A DNA stretch of 26,012 nt. Source: JANWXD01 sp037446115 (lineage in GTDB: Bacteria > Acidobacteriota > Terriglobia > Bryobacterales > Bryobacteraceae). Positions within the stretch are counted from its first letter, which is position 1. Each line of letters starts with the position of its first letter. Location: the NCBI GenBank assembly GCA_037446115.1, contig JBBIJF010000046.1:1-26012 (forward strand). The letters are read 5' to 3'. Positions 1 to 8,520 of this stretch are shown here, piece after piece. Position numbers and translations under genes: made by a program. A model generated the notes under the pieces. It was given only the letters and a program-made list of their open reading frames with translations. It was not told where the DNA came from and ran no database searches.

Positions 1-456
1 GTGGAATGCGCGCTCGAAGGAGCGGAAGGGGAGACGGCTGTGGACCTTTATGCGGGCGTCGGCCTTTTCTCTCTGCCTCTGGCGCGCCGGTTCCGGCGGG
101 TGACCGCCGTGGAATCCGGGGGCAGCGCGTTTCGAGATCTGGAATACAATGCAGCGCGCGCAGGGTTGCCCGTGCAGGCTGTCCGGACGAGTTCCGAGCA
201 GTTTCTGGAGGCGCTCAGCGCGCCGCCGGACTTCGTGCTCGCCGACCCGCCGCGCGCGGGCCTGGGAAAGACCGTAGCAGGCCACCTGCTGCGGCTGCGC
301 CCGGCGCGCATCACCATCGTTTCCTGTGATCCGGCCACGCTGGCGCGAGACCTGGGGACGCTGGTGGGCGGAGGTTATCGCCTGGAGGGCTTGACGCTGG
401 TGGATCTGTTCCCGCAGACCTATCACATCGAAAGCGTGGCTCGCCTGGCGCTCTAA
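1..456 (+). CDS. RNA (uracil-5-)-methyltransferase, TrmA/RlmD family (3' part)
   Basis: This is the C-terminal 151 residues of a SAM-dependent RNA m5U methyltransferase. The frame is open at base 1, so the true start and the N-terminal part (TRAM and Fe-S regions in many members) lie outside the window; the GTG at base 1 is not evidence of a start. Visible motifs are SAM-binding DLYAGVGLFSL, DPPRAGL with the catalytic-site aspartate, VSCDPATLARDL carrying the nucleophilic cysteine, and the closing DLFPQTYHIESVARL, all hallmarks of the TrmA/RlmC/RlmD family. The enzyme methylates C5 of a uridine in tRNA or 23S rRNA; which one cannot be told from this part. It converges on the oxidoreductase gene that follows. 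Confidence 0.93.
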   Translation: MECALEGAEGETAVDLYAGVGLFSLPLARRFRRVTAVESGGSAFRDLEYNAARAGLPVQAVRTSSEQFLEALSAPPDFVLADPPRAGLGKTVAGHLLRLRPARITIVSCDPATLARDLGTLVGGGYRLEGLTLVDLFPQTYHIESVARLAL

Positions 457-547
457 TCCGGCGCTTGCGCTCTCGTGCCGCGGCCGTCGGGAAGCGGGAT
501 CCTGCAAACGCCTCTTTTAGCGGCGTCCTGCCGTAAGGGCCACCGGT

Positions 548-1441
548 TTAAGATTGACTGGCCCGCTCGGCCCCGATCTCGGCACCAAGACGGGTGCTGA
601 ACGACGGCTGCAGAATTTGCCGGATGGCAGTACGGAGGTTTTCGGGCTCGAAGATCTCCCGCCAGTTCGGGGCGATGTAGTTTCGCGTGCCCCATGCGAT
701 GGCGCGTTGAGCCGCGTCGGAAAACGGGGATTTCTCAGCTCCGAAGACGATGGCGAGGGCAATTTGGGCATGGCCGGCCATGAACGCCTCCGCCGCCGGG
801 CGCGGGACACCTCGCCGCACGGCTTCCTCCAGCGCCTCTTTCATCCACGCCGCCGCCGCCGCCACGACGATTTCCGACATGGCGGGCTCCAGCATGGCGA
901 ATTGTTCAGGAGTTACTCGGTGAACCTCCCGGACAGGCGCGAAGACTCGCCGACAAAGCGACACGCCTTGCTGGAATCGTTCCTCGACACCTTCGAGGAG
1001 GCTCACGACCAGATCCTGCCAGGCGATGCCACCGAAGTAATCCCGGCGCGCTTCCGGCGTGGCTTGTTCGGTGAAAAAGGGCGGATGGCAGGGGTGGACA
1101 ATCATGGTGGTGACTTCGGCCCGCGAGGGTACCTCCCCCAGGTAAGCCGCAGCCGCGTCTAACATGATCAACACGGCGCCGGGTTTCAGCAGCGGGACCA
1201 GGCCCCGCGCGATGGTTCCGATGAGCGCGTCAGGCACTGCCATTAACACAAAGTCGGCTTCGACCGCTGCCTGTTCCACCGGAGTCACTGCAAAACCGCG
1301 CGACCTGAGTGCGTCAGCTTTGACCGGGTCAGCTTCGCACAGAAGCAATCGGGAAGCGGCGGGGACCAGTTTTTCGACGGCGCGGGTGCCCATCTTCCCA
1401 CCTGCCCCCAGAACGGCAACGCAAGCTTGCATGTCATTCAC
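548..1441 (-). CDS. 6-phosphogluconate-dehydrogenase-like NAD(P)-binding oxidoreductase
   Basis: A 297-residue oxidoreductase with an N-terminal Rossmann fold: the glycine motif GAGGKMG is at residues 12-18, followed by a conserved MAVPD turn. The helical second half (about 160-280) resembles the C-terminal domain seen in a family labelled phosphogluconate dehydrogenase C-terminal, which includes sugar-acid enzymes such as D-apionate oxidoisomerase. An HPCHPPFF segment near residue 117 is likely in the active site. The chosen start is a GTG whose last bases overlap the TGA of the upstream epimerase gene (GTGA at 1441-1438), a sign of translational coupling; an ATG at 1432 would remove three residues. 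With its partner it probably oxidises a sugar or sugar acid. The substrate cannot be read from the sequence, and true 6-phosphogluconate dehydrogenase is unlikely because of the short length. Confidence 0.82.
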   Translation of the reverse strand: MNDMQACVAVLGAGGKMGTRAVEKLVPAASRLLLCEADPVKADALRSRGFAVTPVEQAAVEADFVLMAVPDALIGTIARGLVPLLKPGAVLIMLDAAAAYLGEVPSRAEVTTMIVHPCHPPFFTEQATPEARRDYFGGIAWQDLVVSLLEGVEERFQQGVSLCRRVFAPVREVHRVTPEQFAMLEPAMSEIVVAAAAAWMKEALEEAVRRGVPRPAAEAFMAGHAQIALAIVFGAEKSPFSDAAQRAIAWGTRNYIAPNWREIFEPENLRTAIRQILQPSFSTRLGAEIGAERASQS

Positions 1442-2220
1442 TCCTTGATCAGTGTTCGCAAATAAGAAATGCTTTGCCGGGCCCAGGCGTCCTCAAGCGC
1501 AATGGTGTCGGCCAAGGTCGCTTGCTGCGGCGTCCAGAGCTCGAGAATCGCGTTGCACGTTGCTCCTGCTTGACGCAGGGTGTCGATTAAATCGGGGATG
1601 TCGAGCCGGCCCTGGCCGGCCGGCCGCCCCTCTACGCGAAAACCCATGCGGTGCCACTCCCTACGCAGTTCGTAGTCTTTGACGTGCAAGCAAAAAGTGT
1701 AGGGAGCCAGCTCGGCCAGCACCTGTCGCCAACCCTCGCTGATGGCGAGCGAATTGGCGGTATCCAGGGTGACGCCAAGGGCCGGATGCCCGATCGTTTC
1801 CAGTAACGCCCGCATCTGCCGGGCCGGTATGATCGAGTTTTCCAAGGCCAACCGGACCTGCTGTTCTTCCAACACGGGCAGCAAGGCGCGAAGTTTGCTT
1901 TCGATCTCAGACAGCGGGACCGTGAGGGGGCCTTCCTCCTGCAGGACGGTTCGCAACAGTGATGCGCCGACCGCGCGCGCCTGTAGGATTTGCTCCTCGA
2001 GATCCAGCGACACGGTGCCGATCTCGAGCTCCAAGCCCTGTCGGCGTGCGGCCTCGCAGTCTGCGAAAGTAAATTCCAGATTCGGACCGAATTGCACCAC
2101 GCTCACACCCAGCTCACGCGCTTTGCCGACCAAGCCACGTACGGTCAGCGGTTGCTCCGGCCGGGCGCCCGGCACACCGATCGCCCACGTGTAGGTGTAG
2201 GAGCCGATGCCGAGTTTCAT
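1438..2220 (-). CDS. Sugar phosphate isomerase/epimerase (xylose isomerase-like TIM barrel)
   Basis: A 260-residue protein of the AP-endonuclease-2/xylose isomerase-like TIM barrel family. Candidate metal ligands at the ends of the strands are Glu in LALEN, Asp in LDTAN, His in HVKDY and Glu in LELW, in the expected order. The frame extends upstream to 2334, but the family begins at MKLGIGSY, so the ATG at 2220 was chosen; the extra 38 residues have no family character. No signal peptide is present, so the protein is cytoplasmic. The gene overlaps the next one by four bases, suggesting the two enzymes act in sequence on the same carbohydrate: isomerisation or epimerisation, then NAD(P)-dependent oxidation, or the reverse. 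Substrate unknown. Confidence 0.86.
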   Translation of the reverse strand: MKLGIGSYTYTWAIGVPGARPEQPLTVRGLVGKARELGVSVVQFGPNLEFTFADCEAARRQGLELEIGTVSLDLEEQILQARAVGASLLRTVLQEEGPLTVPLSEIESKLRALLPVLEEQQVRLALENSIIPARQMRALLETIGHPALGVTLDTANSLAISEGWRQVLAELAPYTFCLHVKDYELRREWHRMGFRVEGRPAGQGRLDIPDLIDTLRQAGATCNAILELWTPQQATLADTIALEDAWARQSISYLRTLIKE

Positions 2221-2498
2221 CGGGTTTTCCCGCCGCTTGCAGGGATCACGATGGCGACGATCAACACCTCCACGCCCGCCACAGAAAGACGTGAACCCCG
2301 ACCGGTGCTCGTTTCCACTCCCCGGCCAGCGCACCCAGGCCGTCGGCGCTGATCACGTTCCTGCTCATGAACGAGGCCAGCCCACAATGCCGCCCGGCTT
2401 ACGAGGCGCCCGAGCCGTAAGTCAGAAAACTCGCCTAGCACGGCAAGCCCACCAAGCTTGCCCGAAACGAGACTGCGGCGTCCCGGAGCCCGCCCCGG
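2221..2498. other. Intergenic stretch with no recognised gene
   Basis: About 280 bases lie between the prepilin stop and the epimerase start. The open frames crossing it have no recognisable family features. I see no tRNA, riboswitch consensus or long inverted repeat. It presumably holds the promoter of the epimerase/oxidoreductase pair, but no convincing -10/-35 was found. Confidence 0.5.
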
Positions 2499-2972
2499 TC
2501 ACTTCATCTCCGGGCTGGCCGCGGTGGCAGGTTCCTGTCCCCAGTTCTCGCGGATCACCATGGTCTGGTCGGAATAGAACGTGCGGCGGCCGGTGTTGCC
2601 GTAGGCGGTGGGGACAGCCGTGATCTTGTAGCCTTGGGGCGTGGCCTCCAGCGTGAACCGGTAGCCGCCTTTCTCTCCTTCGGCCAGGTCTTTGGGAATC
2701 AGGTCTGCGCCGGAAGGACCGGGCTGGCCGCTGGCGGGAGGCCCCAGTTCCGCCAGGGAGGTGGCGTAGCGTCCGAACTGGGCGGAATACTGCGCCTGAG
2801 CGGTGTGAATCGTCTGAATGTGACGCGCGGCTGCCGTCTCGCGGGCATTCATGAGAATCTGGCTGAATTTGGGGGCCGCAGCGCTGATCAGGATGACGAT
2901 GATGGCGATGACGATGAGCAGCTCGATCAGGGTAAAGCCCTGCCGTTTTGTGCGCTCGCGCCGGGCTTGCAT
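2499..2972 (-). CDS. Type IV prepilin-like (pseudopilin) protein
   Basis: A 157-residue prepilin with a short basic leader (MQARRERTKRQG), a prepilin peptidase site G/FTLIE after residue 12, the conserved Glu at mature position 5, and a hydrophobic helix of about 20 residues (LLIVIAIIVILISAAA). The C-terminal half is a soluble head without cysteine pairs. The chosen ATG at 2972 gives a normal leader and lies 4 bases after the kdsA stop; an in-frame ATG at 2990 would add six residues and overlap kdsA. The protein would be processed by PilD and placed in a type IV pilus or type II secretion pseudopilus. No other pilus gene is adjacent, so its partners must lie elsewhere. Confidence 0.88.
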   Translation of the reverse strand: MQARRERTKRQGFTLIELLIVIAIIVILISAAAPKFSQILMNARETAAARHIQTIHTAQAQYSAQFGRYATSLAELGPPASGQPGPSGADLIPKDLAEGEKGGYRFTLEATPQGYKITAVPTAYGNTGRRTFYSDQTMVIRENWGQEPATAASPEMK

Positions 2973-2976
2973 ACCT

Positions 2977-3841
2977 CTAGCGTATCGCATCGCTACTGAA
3001 TGTGACGCGCGGCGGCTCGGAGGCGTTGAGGAACTCCCCGGACTTGACCAGCGCATCCAAGCACAACAACCGCCGCCAAAACGGCCCGAGCAGGTCCAGC
3101 CGCAGCGCGTTGGGGCCGTCGGAAAGAGCGCGCTCGGGCGCTTCGTGGACCTCGACGAAGACCCCGTCAATCCCCACCGCGGTGGCGGCCCGGGCAAGCG
3201 GCTCGATAAACTGCGGCTGTCCGGAGGAAGCGGCGGCTCCGGCTCCGGGAAGCTGCACGCTGTGGGTCGCGTCAAAGATGACCGGCCAGCCGAAGCTGCG
3301 CAAGGTCACAAGCCCGCGCATGTCCACGACGAGGTTGCGGTAGCCGAAGGTCGTTCCCCGTTCCGTCAGTAGGATCTTTGCGTTACCTGTGGAGGCCACT
3401 TTTTCGGCGGCCAGGCGCATGTCCTCCGGCGCCAGGAACTGTCCCTTCTTGATGTTGACGATTCGCCCGGTGCGGCCGGCGGCCACCAGCAAGTCGGTCT
3501 GGCGGCACAGGAAGGCGGGGATTTGCAGGATATCGGCGACTTCGGCCGCCGGTTCCGCCTGGGCCGGTTCGTGGATGTCGGTGAGGATGGCGAAGCCCTC
3601 GCGTCTCAGGCCGCCGAGGATCCGCAGGCCCTCCTTCAGGCCCGGCCCGCGGTAGGACGTCAGGCTCGAGCGGTTGGCCTTGTCAAAAGACGCCTTGAAG
3701 ACGAACGCTCCGACCTGCCGCGCGATCTCCTGAGCCAGGAAGTGCACGTGCTCCTCGCTTTCAATCACGCAGGCACCGGCGATCAGCGCCAGCGGTGCGC
3801 CGCCTCCAAAGACGATCCGCTCCCCCTTCGGCGTGGTCAGC

Positions 3842-3852
<11 letters not shown>
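2977..3852 (-). CDS. kdsA: 3-deoxy-8-phosphooctulonate (KDO-8-P) synthase
   Basis: A 291-residue KdsA, which condenses phosphoenolpyruvate with arabinose-5-phosphate to give KDO-8-phosphate for the lipopolysaccharide core. Diagnostic segments are FKASFDKANRSS, SYRGPGL, TDIHEP, AFLCRQTDLL, NIKKGQFLAP, ERGTTFGYRNLVVD and DATHSVQLPG. Residue 28 is a cysteine in the AGACVIES segment. By comparison with the Aquifex enzyme (AGPCAIES) this points to the metal-dependent class rather than the metal-independent E. coli type, which has Asn there. The start overlaps the end of pyrG by 11 bases, so the genes are probably co-transcribed and coupled. The product is cytoplasmic. Confidence 0.97.
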
Positions 3853-5488
<1,636 letters not shown>

Positions 5489-5518
5489 AACCGGTCCTCA
5501 TCGCGCCACCCCTGCCCC

Positions 5519-6259
5519 TCACCCCGCCGCCAGCCGGGCCTCCAGCAGCGCGGTCACGCGCTCGAGGTCCTCGGGCGTGTCCACCCCCAGAGACTCATAG
5601 TCGGTTTCCACGACGCGGATCCGGTAGCCGTTCTCCAGGGCCCGGAGTTGCTCCAGCCGCTCGGCCTGCTCGAGAGGCCCGACCGGAAGGCTGGAGTACC
5701 GCAACAGGAAATCGCGCCGGTAAACGTACAGGCCGATGTGCTTGAAATGCTCCGTGCGCTCGTGGCGCACGAAAGGAATCAGGGAGCGGGAAAAATACAG
5801 GGCGTTGCCGGAACGGTCGCTGACCACTTTGACGACGTTGGGGTCCGCCAGTTCTCGCGGATCCTCGATGCGCTTCTTCAACGTGCACATGGGCACGGCG
5901 TCGTCGTCGAGCAGCGCCAGCACCGCCGCGTCAATGGCCGCCGGGTCAATCAGCGGCTCGTCGCCCTGGATGTTGACGACGATCGGGGCCGCTTCGGCGG
6001 AGGCGACCTCGGCCACGCGGTCGGTGCCGGAGAGGTGGTCGGCCCGCGTCAGGCGCACGTCGGCTCCGAACGCGCGTGCGGCATGGACGATGCGCTCGTC
6101 GTCGGTGGCGATCACAAGCTTCGCCAGGTAACGGGCGCGCGCGGCCCGCTCCCAGACGTGCTGGACCATGGTCTTGCCGGCGATACAGGCGAGGGCTTTT
6201 CCGGGGAAGCGGGACGAGGCGAACCGGGCAGGAATCACGCCCAGAACCGTCTGCGGCAC
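5519..6259 (-). CDS. kdsB: 3-deoxy-manno-octulosonate cytidylyltransferase (CMP-KDO synthetase)
   Basis: A 246-residue KdsB, close to the usual length of about 250. It activates KDO with CTP to CMP-KDO for lipid A-core assembly. Visible motifs are IPARFASSRFPGKAL at the N-terminus (nucleotide binding), MVQHVWERA, VVIATDDERI, SGTDRVAE, NIQGDEPLI and FKHIGLYVYRRDFL. No ATG lies near the conserved N-terminus. The GTG at 6259 gives an 8-residue lead into IPARF, as in known KdsB proteins; a second in-frame GTG at 6274 is possible. The open frame continues to 6841, but that part is antisense to the VWA gene. An extended -10 element lies only 5 bases upstream of the chosen GTG, so the mRNA may be leaderless. 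First gene of the kdsB-pyrG-kdsA group. Confidence 0.95.
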   Translation of the reverse strand: MPQTVLGVIPARFASSRFPGKALACIAGKTMVQHVWERAARARYLAKLVIATDDERIVHAARAFGADVRLTRADHLSGTDRVAEVASAEAAPIVVNIQGDEPLIDPAAIDAAVLALLDDDAVPMCTLKKRIEDPRELADPNVVKVVSDRSGNALYFSRSLIPFVRHERTEHFKHIGLYVYRRDFLLRYSSLPVGPLEQAERLEQLRALENGYRIRVVETDYESLGVDTPEDLERVTALLEARLAAG

Positions 6260-6264
6260 AACCG

Positions 6265-6294
6265 ATGATACCACACGAAAAGAGCGTCCGTGAA
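6265..6294 (-). promoter_or_regulatory. Probable promoter of kdsB-pyrG-kdsA
   Basis: Read on the minus strand, an extended -10 TGGTATCAT (6273-6265) follows a poor -35 (TTCACG, 6294-6289) with an 18-base spacer. The predicted transcript start falls at about 6259, that is, on the kdsB GTG. Motif match by eye only. Confidence 0.5.
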
Positions 6295-6303
6295 AAGGCG
6301 CCG

Positions 6304-6312
6304 TGCTATACT
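6304..6312 (+). promoter_or_regulatory. Extended -10 promoter of the first VWA gene
   Basis: TGCTATACT matches an extended -10 (TGn plus TATAaT with one mismatch). No good -35 is seen at the expected distance. The predicted start at about 6319 leaves a short leader containing a GGAGGG ribosome site (6334-6339) before the ATG at 6345. It is back to back with the kdsB promoter. Confidence 0.55.
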
Positions 6313-6344
6313 GAAGGCAGCCGCAGCCGCGCTGGAGGGCCGCA

Positions 6345-7361
6345 ATGGTTCGGAGAGCGACGACAGCCGGACTTGTTTGGGCGCTCGGGTCGGCGGCCAT
6401 TGGGGCGGGATGGGCGACGCCGGCCGACGACCGGAACGAGCGGGCCGGGACACAGGATGCGCGCGTAACAATTGTTCCGCGACCGAAGCCTCGCGCCGCC
6501 GACGAGGGGCCGCGAGGCGCCAACATCCGGGTGGACACCAACCTCGTGCTGATTCCGGTGACGGTCACCGACCCCATGAACCGCTTCGTCACCGGCTTGG
6601 AAAAAGAGCACTTTCGTCTGGAGGAGGACAAGGTCGAACAGACGATCACACACTTTGCCAGCGAGGATGCTCCGCTTTCGGTGGGCTTGGTCTTCGACAC
6701 CAGCGGCAGCATGGGCTCCAAACTGCAAAAGTCGCGGATGGCCGTGGCGCAGTTCATGAAGACCGCCAACCCGGAGGATGAGTTCTTCCTGGTGCTGTTC
6801 AACGATAAGCCGGAGCTGACGGTGCCGTTCACCACCAACACTGAGGAGATTCAGAGCCGCCTCACCTTCACGCAGTCCAAAGGCCGGACGGCCCTGCTGG
6901 ATGCGATTTACCTGGCCTTGCACGAAATGAAGCGGGCCCGCAATCCCCGCAAGGCGCTGCTGATCATCTCCGACGGAGGAGATAACAGCAGCCGGTATAC
7001 GGAAAGCGAAATCAAGAATCTGGTACGCGAAGCCGACGTGCAGATTTACGCCATCGGGATCTTTGAGCCGATTTATTCCCGGGGGCGGACGCCGGAGGAA
7101 CTGGCCGGGCCGGGCCTGCTTTCCGAAGTGGCGGAACAAACGGGCGGGCGGCACTACGCCGTGGAGAATCTCAACGATCTGCCCGACATTGCCGCCAAGA
7201 TCGGCATCGAGCTGCGCAACCAGTACGTGCTGGGCTACACGCCGACGAATCAGGAGCGCGACGGCAAGTACCGGCGGGTGCGGGTGCGGCTGGTCCAACC
7301 CAAGGGACTGCCGCCTTTGCGGGCGTTCTGGCGGATGGGCTACTATGCTCCGACTCAGTAG
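6345..7361 (+). CDS. Secreted VWFA-related domain protein 1
   Basis: A 338-residue protein with an N-terminal signal peptide (about residues 1-25, hydrophobic WALGSAAIGAGWA) and a von Willebrand factor A domain of the VWFA-related type common in Acidobacteriota. The metal-ion-dependent adhesion site is complete: DTSGS at 118-122, Thr182 in KGRTALLD and Asp210 in IISDGGDN. A short beta-rich segment (about 60-105) precedes the VWA domain, and the C-terminus ends with the family pattern YRRVRVRLVQP...FWRMGYYAP. It probably acts outside the cytoplasmic membrane in binding or assembly; the ligand is unknown. GGAGGG lies 5 bases from the ATG. Its last 17 bases overlap the start of the next VWA gene. 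Confidence 0.9.
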   Translation: MVRRATTAGLVWALGSAAIGAGWATPADDRNERAGTQDARVTIVPRPKPRAADEGPRGANIRVDTNLVLIPVTVTDPMNRFVTGLEKEHFRLEEDKVEQTITHFASEDAPLSVGLVFDTSGSMGSKLQKSRMAVAQFMKTANPEDEFFLVLFNDKPELTVPFTTNTEEIQSRLTFTQSKGRTALLDAIYLALHEMKRARNPRKALLIISDGGDNSSRYTESEIKNLVREADVQIYAIGIFEPIYSRGRTPEELAGPGLLSEVAEQTGGRHYAVENLNDLPDIAAKIGIELRNQYVLGYTPTNQERDGKYRRVRVRLVQPKGLPPLRAFWRMGYYAPTQ

Positions 7362-8286
7362 GATCCTGGGCGCGATGCTGCTTGCGGCCTTTTGCGGCCG
7401 CGGGCAGGAGACACCGGTTTTTCGCGCGGATACGCGGCTCGTCCTCCTTCACGCCAGCGTGCTGGACCGTCACGGACGGCTGCTCACCGATTTGCCTCAG
7501 AAGGCGTTCAAGGTCTACGAAGACGGCGTGGAGCAACAGATCAAGCTGTTCCGGCGGGAAGACATCCCGGTGGCCATGGGCCTCGTCATTGACTCGAGCG
7601 GCAGCATGCGAGACAAGCGGCAGAAGGTGGAAAAAGCGGCGCTGGCGCTTGTGAAGGCCTCGAACCCGCAGGATCAAGTCTTCATCGTGAATTTCAACGA
7701 CGAGGCCTTTCTGGACACGCCCTTCACCAACGACATCAAGAAGATGGAGGAGGGACTGGCCCAGATTGACTCCCGGGGTGGTACGGCCATGCGGGACGCG
7801 TTGAGCCTGGCCATTGACTACATGAAAGACGAGGCCAAGCTGGACAAGAAGGTGATCGTGGTGATCACCGATGGCAACGACAACACCAGTTCGATCCCGC
7901 TCGAACGCCTGGTCAAGAAGGCTCACGACAGCGAAGTGCTGATCTACGCCATCGGACTGCTCAGCGAGGAGGAGCGCCGGGAGGCGAAGCGGGCCAAACG
8001 GGCGCTGGACGCCCTGACCTCGGCGTCCGGAGGCCTTGCGTACTACCCGAAAGAAGTGGAGGAAGTCCATCAGATCGCACTTCAGGTCGCGCATGAGATT
8101 CGCAACCAGTACGTGATCGGGTACACGCCTTCGCGCCAGGAGCTGGACGGAACGTTCCGCCAGATTCGTGTGACGGTAGATGGCCCGGGCCGGCCCACCG
8201 TGCGCACGCGCAGCGGCTACTATGCGACGCCTGAGCCGCGGAAGGCCACTTCCATGCGCCCGGCCAGGGAGGCCGCCGGGCGCTAG
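7345..8286 (+). CDS. Secreted VWFA-related domain protein 2
   Basis: A 313-residue paralogue of the preceding protein. The signal peptide is MLRLSRILGAMLLAAFCGRGQ; the Cys in AFCG could be a lipobox-like position but is not a clear match. The MIDAS site is complete: DSSGS at 83-87, Thr147 in RGGTAMRDA and Asp176 in VITDGNDN. The C-terminus ends in the family pattern FRQIRVTVDG...RTRSGYYATPEPR. The ATG at 7345 was chosen for the best signal peptide; the ATG at 7375 would cut the signal short. The frame is open farther upstream to 7063, but that part overlaps the first VWA gene. The overlap of 17 bases suggests translational coupling and a tandem duplication. Confidence 0.9.
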   Translation: MLRLSRILGAMLLAAFCGRGQETPVFRADTRLVLLHASVLDRHGRLLTDLPQKAFKVYEDGVEQQIKLFRREDIPVAMGLVIDSSGSMRDKRQKVEKAALALVKASNPQDQVFIVNFNDEAFLDTPFTNDIKKMEEGLAQIDSRGGTAMRDALSLAIDYMKDEAKLDKKVIVVITDGNDNTSSIPLERLVKKAHDSEVLIYAIGLLSEEERREAKRAKRALDALTSASGGLAYYPKEVEEVHQIALQVAHEIRNQYVIGYTPSRQELDGTFRQIRVTVDGPGRPTVRTRSGYYATPEPRKATSMRPAREAAGR

Positions 8287-8496
8287 ATGTTCCGCTTCCT
8301 CTGGCTGGCCGCGCGGGGCTTCCGGCTGCGGCCCTGGCGCAGCCCTTATCTGCGCTGGCGCATCGAGACGTATTGGGGCATACCGGCCGAAGCGATCGAT
8401 TTTCGTGAGTTCTGGCGGTTCCTGTGGGTCCGGCGGACGGATGTCTTGCGTTTCCTGGCATGGGTCCGGCAAATGCGGCGCCTGCGCGCCGGTTGA
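8287..8496 (+). CDS. Small Trp/Arg-rich protein of unknown function
   Basis: A 69-residue reading frame whose ATG directly follows the TAG of the second VWA gene (stop at 8284-8286, start at 8287), an arrangement that permits termination-reinitiation. The product is strongly basic and rich in aromatic residues (YLRWRIETYWGI, FWRFLWVRR). It has no signal peptide and no clear transmembrane helix; an amphipathic, membrane-associated protein is possible. I do not recognise a named family. Support is the position, the same strand and the biased composition. It could also be a chance frame. Confidence 0.55.
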   Translation: MFRFLWLAARGFRLRPWRSPYLRWRIETYWGIPAEAIDFREFWRFLWVRRTDVLRFLAWVRQMRRLRAG

Positions 8497-8520
8497 GTGG
8501 GGGATTCCCTCCGCGCATGG

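Noticed and set aside
6306..8472. Minus-strand frames opposite the two VWA genes
   Set aside because: Shadows of the VWA genes, with no motif of their own.
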